A stretch of 64,000 bases of DNA from Actinocatenispora thailandica. Lineage in GTDB: Bacteria > Actinomycetota > Actinomycetes > Mycobacteriales > Micromonosporaceae. The stretch lies in the NCBI RefSeq assembly GCF_016865425.1, contig NZ_AP023355.1, forward strand, positions 1,548,198 through 1,612,197, given 5' to 3'. A model generated the notes under the pieces. The model saw nothing but the letters and a program-made list of their open reading frames with translations. It searched no databases and had not been told where the DNA came from. The position numbers and the translations under genes are program-made. Position 1 is the stretch's first letter. The number at the start of each line of letters is the position of its first letter. Shown piece by piece: positions 59,358-64,000 of this stretch.

Positions 59358-60836
59358 ATGCGCAGGACACCTTTCGCGGCGCTGGCCGTCGTGGCCGCCG
59401 CCGCGGCGATGATCCCGGGTGCGGCACCGGCGGGCGCGTCGTCCGCGGCGCCGGGCGCGCCGGCCCGGTCGACGCTGCACTGGGGCGCGTGCCCCAGCCC
59501 GGTCGAGGCGGGGCTGCAGTGCGCACGGCTGAGAGTGCCGCTCGACTACCGGCACCCCAGCGGCCGAACGATCCGGGTCGCGGTCTCTCGCCTGGCGAGC
59601 ACCGACCCGGCCCGCAAGCGCGGTGTGCTCGTCGTCAACCCCGGCGGGCCGGGCCTGCCTGGACTTCCCGCCCCCAACCTGCTGAAGCTGCCCCGGACGG
59701 TACGCGACCGGTACGACGTGATCGGTTTCGACCCGCGCGGCGTCGGCCAGAGCACCCCGGTGACCTGCGGTTTCGACGCTGCCCAGGGTGGGGTGGCGGC
59801 CAACCCGCGGAGCCCGGCCGACGCGGCCGACGTGGCGAAGCAGGCGGTGACCGCGAAGCGGCTCGCCCGCCAGTGCGCCACGTCGGCCACCGCGGACCTG
59901 CTGCCCTACATCACCACCGCGAACACCGCCCGGGACATGGACCGGATCCGGGCCGCGCTGGGCGTACCGAGGATCTCGTACTACGGCGAGTCCTACGGCA
60001 CCTACCTCGGCGCCGTGTACGCCACGCTGTTCCCGCATCGCGGCGACCGCGTGGTGCTCGACAGCAGCCTGCCGCCGGAGGGCTACGACGTCGCGGCGCT
60101 GCGCAGCCAGGCGGCGGGCTTCGAGACCCGCTTCCCCGACTTCGCAAGGTTCGCCGCCGCCCGACCCGGCCGGTACCACCTGGGCCGCACACCGCGTGCG
60201 GTACGCCGGACCTACTTCCGGCTCGCCGCGCGGCTCGACCACGAGCCGGTCCAAGGCTACGACGGTACGACGTTCCGCGTCGTCACCGCGGCCGGGATCC
60301 GCGCCGACAGCGGCTTCGCCTGCCTGGCCGCCACCTGGCACGCCCTGGACGCGAACCAGCCGCTGCCGTGCGTCGGTGGCGCCGGCGGTGGTGCCTACAC
60401 CGACAACTACCCCGCCGCCTACCTCGCGGTGATCTGCGGTGACTCCCGTTGGCCGAGGTCGGTCGCGACCTACCAGCGCAACGTCGCGCTCGACCGGGTC
60501 CGCTACCCGATGTACGGCGCGTTCGCGGCCAACATCCGGCCGTGCGCCTTCTGGCACGCTCCGGTGGAGCCGACGGTGACGATCACCGACCGCGGACCGT
60601 CCACCATCCTGATGGTGCAGAACCTGCGCGACCCGGCGACCCCGCTGCGCGGGGCGCTGCGCACCCGCCGGGCGCTCGGCCGGCGGGCCCGGCTGCTCAC
60701 CGTCGACCAGGGCGGGCACGTGGTCTACCTGACGGGTTCGAACCGCTGCGCGAACAACGCCGTGACCGACTACCTGGCGACCGGCCGGCGACCATCGCAC
60801 GACGCGTACTGCCCCGCGCAGCCCGCGAGCCCCTGA
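59358..60836 (+). CDS. Secreted alpha/beta-hydrolase, tripeptidyl aminopeptidase-like
   Basis: This 492-residue protein begins with a signal peptide (MRRTPFAALAVVAAAAAMIPGAAPAGA) and is probably exported. It has WGACP and LDYRHPSGRTIRVAVSRL near the mature N-terminus, the oxyanion region VVNPGGPG, FDPRGVGQSTPVTC, and the nucleophile elbow YGESYGTYLG (Ser212). Asp425 (LRDPATPL) and His454 (QGGHVVYL) complete the triad. This order matches the Streptomyces tripeptidyl aminopeptidase (TAP/SlpD) family, which trims N-terminal tripeptides. ATG 59358 has GAGGAG upstream; the ATG five codons earlier has none. Paired Cys residues (WGAC...LQCA, CAFWH) fit a secreted, disulfide-bonded enzyme. Confidence 0.92.
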   Translation: MRRTPFAALAVVAAAAAMIPGAAPAGASSAAPGAPARSTLHWGACPSPVEAGLQCARLRVPLDYRHPSGRTIRVAVSRLASTDPARKRGVLVVNPGGPGLPGLPAPNLLKLPRTVRDRYDVIGFDPRGVGQSTPVTCGFDAAQGGVAANPRSPADAADVAKQAVTAKRLARQCATSATADLLPYITTANTARDMDRIRAALGVPRISYYGESYGTYLGAVYATLFPHRGDRVVLDSSLPPEGYDVAALRSQAAGFETRFPDFARFAAARPGRYHLGRTPRAVRRTYFRLAARLDHEPVQGYDGTTFRVVTAAGIRADSGFACLAATWHALDANQPLPCVGGAGGGAYTDNYPAAYLAVICGDSRWPRSVATYQRNVALDRVRYPMYGAFAANIRPCAFWHAPVEPTVTITDRGPSTILMVQNLRDPATPLRGALRTRRALGRRARLLTVDQGGHVVYLTGSNRCANNAVTDYLATGRRPSHDAYCPAQPASP

Positions 60837-60985
60837 CCACCGGCCCCGCACGCCGGGCAACAGCCGGTCCGATTCGTCGAGACCGCGGTTCGAACGGTGC
60901 GCGCCCGCCCCGGCCCCGCCGCCGTGCCGGGTCTTCGATGCCGGCCCCGGCGTCGCCCCGACCGCCGACCTGACAAGGAGCACAC

Positions 60986-61864
60986 ATGAGCGACGAACCA
61001 TCCGCCGGCGACCGCGTCGGCCACGCATCCGGCACGATCCGGCTGGCCGGCAAGACCGTGCACCGGTTCGGTTTCGGCGCCATGCGCCTGGTCGGTCCCG
61101 GCGTCTGGGGCGAACCAGCCAGCCGGGGGGACTCGGTCCGGCTGGTGCGGCGCGCGGTCGAGCTGGGCGTGGATGTCATCGACACCGCCAGCGTGTACGG
61201 CCCGCACATCAGCGAGGAGATCATCCGTACCGCGCTGCACCCGTACCCGCAGCACGTGCTGATCACCACCAAGGGCGGCCAGACGCAGTCGGGTCCAGGC
61301 TCCTACGCCGTGCTCGGACGCCCCGAGTACCTGCGGCAGGAGTGCGTACTGAGCATGCGTCGGCTCGGCGTCGACCACATCGATCTCTACCAGTTGCACG
61401 GGGTCGACCCCGCGGTGCCCTTCGAAGACCAGATCGGCGAGTTGCAGAAGCTGCAGGAGGAGGGGAAGATCGGCGCGATCGGACTCAACCAGGTGACGGT
61501 GGACCAGATCACCGCCGCCCGCGAGATCGTCGACATCGCCTCCGTGCAGAACCAGTACAGCCTCACCCAGCGCCAGCACGACGACGTGCTCGACCACTGC
61601 ACACGGCAGGGGATTCCGTTCATCTCCTGGTTCCCGCTCGACATCGGTGCCCTGGCCCAGCCGGACGGCCCGCTGCGCGGCATCGCCGGTGCGACCGGTG
61701 CCACACCGGCCCAGCTCGCGCTCGCCTGGCTGCTCGCCAGAGCCGAGAACATGGTGCCGATTCCCGGCACGACCTCGATCCCGCACCTGGAGGAGAACGT
61801 GGCCGCGGCCACGGTGCGGCTGGATCCAGCACACCTCGCCCAGCTGGACGCGCTGGCCGCTTGA
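60986..61864 (+). CDS. Aldo/keto reductase
   Basis: This 292-residue NADPH-dependent oxidoreductase has the AKR barrel. The catalytic tetrad is visible: Asp in DVIDTASVYG, Tyr in VYG, Lys in LITTKGG and His in DLYQLHGVD. The C-terminal NADPH-phosphate segment is PIPGTTSIPHLEENV. It reduces small aldehydes or ketones. AAGGAG lies upstream of ATG 60986. It lies 149 nt after the peptidase and 60 nt before a MarR gene. It may be under that regulator's control, but there is no direct evidence. Confidence 0.95.
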   Translation: MSDEPSAGDRVGHASGTIRLAGKTVHRFGFGAMRLVGPGVWGEPASRGDSVRLVRRAVELGVDVIDTASVYGPHISEEIIRTALHPYPQHVLITTKGGQTQSGPGSYAVLGRPEYLRQECVLSMRRLGVDHIDLYQLHGVDPAVPFEDQIGELQKLQEEGKIGAIGLNQVTVDQITAAREIVDIASVQNQYSLTQRQHDDVLDHCTRQGIPFISWFPLDIGALAQPDGPLRGIAGATGATPAQLALAWLLARAENMVPIPGTTSIPHLEENVAAATVRLDPAHLAQLDALAA

Positions 61865-61898
61865 GCCGGCCCATGCCGGCGCCGCGCCGGCGATATCG

Positions 61899-61910
61899 TT
61901 CCGGTTGGAA
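61899..61910. promoter_or_regulatory. Possible MarR operator upstream of its own gene
   Basis: TTCC-GGTT-GGAA is an inverted repeat about 15 bp before the GTG of the MarR gene. Half sites resembling it (TTCCAA and TTGGAA) occur again at 62442-62468. MarR proteins commonly repress their own promoter; the assignment is inference. Confidence 0.4.
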
Positions 61911-61924
61911 GTTATGGTGTCCGG

Positions 61925-62515
61925 GTGAGGAAGGCACCTGTCACCCACGGAATCGGCCCCGACGAGCCGCTCGGCTTCGCGGTCGCCGCGGTCGGCAACG
62001 CCGCGGCGCTGGCGTTCGAGCGCGCGCTGTCCGAACGCGACCTGCATCCGCGCCACTTCGCGGTACTGCGCGGCCTGCGCGACGGCGGCGAGCACGCCCA
62101 ACAGCAACTCGCCGCGGCCCTCGGTATCCCGCCGAGCCGCCTCGTCGCCCTGCTCGCGCTGTTGATCGAGCGGGGTCTGGTCCAGCGCCGCGAATCGCCG
62201 GTCGACGCCCGGGTCAAACTGGTCCAGCTGACGCTGGACGGCCGATCCGAGCTGCGTTCGCTGACCAAGCTGGCGGGTGCCTCGGAGCGTCGCCTGACCG
62301 CCGGGCTGTCCGACGCCGAGAAGGCCGAGCTGCGCCGGCTGCTGGGCATCGTGTACGACAACGCGGCGGTCGAGCCCGGGGGCGCCCGGCCCGAGTCTGG
62401 TGATCCGACTCCCACCACCGCGGCCGAAGTTGGCAAAACGATTCCAAACGTAATAGTTTCAGTTGGAACGAACGACGCCCGCCGGAGCGGCCTCGAAGAC
62501 AGGAGAAGTCAATGA
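61925..62515 (+). CDS. MarR-family transcriptional regulator
   Basis: This 196-residue protein has the winged helix-turn-helix of MarR regulators: HFAVLRGLRDGGEHAQQQLAAALGIPPSRLVALLALLIERGLVQRRESPVDARVKLVQLT. The wing has DARV rather than the commoner DRR. The start is GTG 61925. The last 35 residues (after about 62420) are unlike MarR C-termini. They run through an AT-richer stretch that looks like a promoter, so the natural end may be an extension over regulatory DNA. Its TGA overlaps the start of the next gene in ATGA. The ligand is unknown. Confidence 0.87.
   Translation: MRKAPVTHGIGPDEPLGFAVAAVGNAAALAFERALSERDLHPRHFAVLRGLRDGGEHAQQQLAAALGIPPSRLVALLALLIERGLVQRRESPVDARVKLVQLTLDGRSELRSLTKLAGASERRLTAGLSDAEKAELRRLLGIVYDNAAVEPGGARPESGDPTPTTAAEVGKTIPNVIVSVGTNDARRSGLEDRRSQ
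62442..62468 (+). promoter_or_regulatory. Putative operator/promoter before the SnoaL-like gene
   Basis: TTCCAA (62442-62447) and TTGGAA (62463-62468) form an inverted repeat with a 15-base, AT-rich centre (ACGTAATAGTTTCAG). It lies inside the MarR gene's end and 43 bp before the next start. It probably binds the MarR protein. Confidence 0.45.
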
Positions 62516-62919
62516 CGCTCGAGCAGGACACGGTGCAGGACTACCTCGATCGAGTGCGGCAGGCCTGGGACGCCGGCGACGCAGCACGCTATGCGGCCGA
62601 GTTCGCCGACGACGCCTCCTACGTGATCTTCCTGGGAGACGCGCTGCTCGGCCGCGCGGCCATCGAGCAGACCCACCACGAAGTGTTCACCCGCTGGCAG
62701 CGCGGCACCCGAATGGTGGTCGAGCCGATCGACGTACGGATCCTGGACCCCGACACCGCCGTGGTCACCACGATCGGCGGCATCGGCACCACCGACCCGA
62801 TCGACTTCGACAAGTTTCAGACCTACACCCTGCGGCGCAGCTCCGGACGCTGGCAATGCGTGGCATTCCACAACACCGAGATGAGCACCCGCGCCAAGCA
62901 CACCTACGCCACCCGCTAA
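62512..62919 (+). CDS. SnoaL/NTF2-like protein
   Basis: This 135-residue protein has the NTF2 cone fold of SgcJ/EcaC (DUF4440) proteins: VQDYLDRVRQAWDAGDAARYAAEFADDASYV, LLGRAAIEQTHHEVF, PDTAVVTTIGGI and LRRSSGRWQCVAFHNTEM. Such proteins bind small ligands; some act as isomerases or cyclases in natural-product pathways, but most are uncharacterised. GGAGAAG lies upstream of ATG 62512. It overlaps the MarR stop by 4 nt and lies just downstream of the TTCCAA/TTGGAA repeat, so MarR control is likely. Confidence 0.88.
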   Translation: MTLEQDTVQDYLDRVRQAWDAGDAARYAAEFADDASYVIFLGDALLGRAAIEQTHHEVFTRWQRGTRMVVEPIDVRILDPDTAVVTTIGGIGTTDPIDFDKFQTYTLRRSSGRWQCVAFHNTEMSTRAKHTYATR

Positions 62920-62920
62920 A

Positions 62921-63525
62921 GGTTGTCCCGTAATCGTGGGCGGGTTCGGTCGTTGATCTTGGTGTGGAGCAGACGATCAGGTCCGATCAGCCTGCAGTGG
63001 ATCCCGGTGTTCACCGGTCTGTCCGAGCGACAGTTCGCCAAGTTCGTGGGCATCGTGGCTGGTCGCGGCGGTCAGCAGACCGGTGCCGGGCGCCGGTGGG
63101 GGGCTGCCGCTGGCCGACCGGGTGCTGTTGGTGGCCGTCGCCACTACCGCACCAACCTGGCCCTGCGCCAGATCGCCCCGCTGTTCGGAGTATCGAAGTC
63201 CGCGGCCGGGCGCATCGTCGATCACCTCGCCCCACACCTGGTGTTGGAGTCCCAGACCCGCCGGCATCGGCCAGCGGCGGTGCTGATCGTGGACGGCACG
63301 TTGCTGCCCACCCACAACCGGAGCATGTCGGCCCGGTCGAAGAACTAACGGTACTCCACCAACCTGCAGGTCGTCATCGACGCCAACACCCGGCTGACCG
63401 TCGCGGTGGGAGATCCGTTGCCCGGCAACCGCAACGACTGCACCGCCTGCACCGACTCCGGTGTCGACCACCAGTGTGCCGGCGCGGCGGTGATGGCCGA
63501 GGCGGCTACCAGGGCGACCCGGAGG
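62921..63525 (+). pseudogene. IS5-type transposase, broken
   Basis: The reconstructed product follows IS5-group DDE transposases: GLSERQFAKFVGIVAGRGG, LADRVLLVAV (other frame), YRTNLALRQIAPLFGVSKSAAGRIVDHLAPHLV, VLIVDGTLLPTHNRSMSARSKN (first catalytic Asp), then after a TAA stop at 63346-63348 YSTNLQVVIDANTRLTVAVGDPLPGNRND. It has a frameshift near 63110-63150, the nonsense codon, another frame change near 63500 and no C-terminal third. The start of the element may be at GGTTGTCCCGTAA (62921), close to the left gene's stop; no matching right end is seen. Confidence 0.75.
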
Positions 63526-63831
63526 TGAGTCGTTGCGGCCCGCTGGCCGGGGCGGTTGTCGTGCACGGCGATGCGGTGACCGTCCAGCATGGACAGACAC
63601 AGGCACTCCGAGCCGCAGGGGTGCCCGAGTCTCGGAGGCACGGCGGGCAGTCACCGGTCTCGGGTGCCGCTCTGCAGCGCTGGTTGGTGGACTGGGCGGG
63701 ATTCGTCGGCACCGCTGAACGAGGATTCCGTACGCACCACCGATCTTGACCATGCGGAGTTGCGCGACCGGACGAGCCGACGGCCGCGTGGCTCGATTCC
63801 CGCGGTGGCGTCAGCCATGCCTGATCGCTGT
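63526..63831. other. Non-coding stretch after the broken transposase
   Basis: No convincing gene is seen in these 306 bases. Short open frames exist on both strands without recognisable motifs. It is probably more decayed mobile-element DNA. Confidence 0.4.
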
Positions 63832-64000
63832 TCAGTCGGTGCGGGCGCGGCAGAGGGCGCCGATGGTCAGCTCGGCCTGAGCGTTCTCCAGGTTCCAGCG
63901 ATGCTGCTGGTAGGCGTGGTTGCTGACCCAGAACACCATCCGGTCGTCCCGCAGCGATCGCGCGAACACCGCGAGCGACCAGGTGTCGCCGCCGTCATGC
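63832..64000 (-). CDS. Unidentified protein, C-terminal 55 residues (partial)
   Basis: The - strand frame ending at TGA 63834-63832 is open to the window edge and reads HDGGDTWSLAVFARSLR, DDRMVFWVSNHAYQQHRW and NLENAQAELTIGALCRARTD. Codon use is typical of the genome, so it is likely a real gene that starts beyond position 64000. I do not recognise the family. Confidence 0.55.
   Translation of the reverse strand, partial: HDGGDTWSLAVFARSLRDDRMVFWVSNHAYQQHRWNLENAQAELTIGALCRARTD

Overview
The window comes from a very GC-rich actinomycete: GC and C/G-ending codons dominate, GTG starts occur, and an Hpg-type NRPS locus is present. The genus cannot be fixed from the sequence alone; Micromonosporaceae or a related family is a guess. 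About 70% of the window (1-46272) is one biosynthetic locus, and the rest (46520-64000) is mixed flanking DNA.

Region 1 (2-44984, all + strand, nearly gapless and so probably one operon) holds three NRPS genes. They are the end of an A-T-E protein (2-2830), a five-module protein (2827-20991) and a six-module protein ending in a thioesterase (21063-39602). An MbtH protein, 4-hydroxymandelate oxidase (hmo), 4-hydroxyphenylglycine aminotransferase (hpgT) and a free-standing heterocyclization-adenylation (Cy-A) protein follow. Adenylation codes read by hand against GrsA predict, from the left edge of the window: D-Ser, Thr, N-Me-Thr, Hpg, X (code DAWTVGQVVK), N-Me-Thr, Thr-like (DFWNVGMVVK), Hpg, unknown, Thr, Hpg, Asp-like (DATKMGHVGK), then release. 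More modules probably lie to the left. Hmo and HpgT catalyse the last two steps of Hpg supply, which agrees with the three Hpg-type codes. HmaS and prephenate dehydrogenase are not in the window.

The most unusual point is module 3 of the last NRPS protein. It is C-T with only the A9-A10 tail of an adenylation domain left. The Cy-A protein downstream is the mirror image: it ends just after A8, lacks the A10 lysine motif and has no T domain. Beside it, on the - strand, is a cysteate-synthase/threonine-synthase-like PLP enzyme (44992-46272). Cysteate is a sulfonate analogue of Asp, so the Asp-like terminal code and this enzyme together suggest a testable sulfonated-peptide hypothesis.

Region 2 (46520-49398) has a DUF3592-like membrane protein and a divergent TetR/14-TM exporter pair with an operator-like inverted repeat. 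Region 3 (49399-52375) has two perfect hairpins and a LuxR-family (LAL) regulator destroyed by many frameshifts. Region 4 (52432-55544) has an Eis-type acetyltransferase and two overlapping APH-fold kinases, which look like a drug-modification cassette. Region 5 (55545-56885) is a scar of truncated nucleotidyltransferase and IS110 fragments. Region 6 (56886-62919) holds a two-component system, a secreted peptidase-like hydrolase, an aldo/keto reductase, a MarR regulator and a SnoaL-like protein. The right end has a broken IS5-type transposase and the C-terminus of an unidentified gene that runs off the window.
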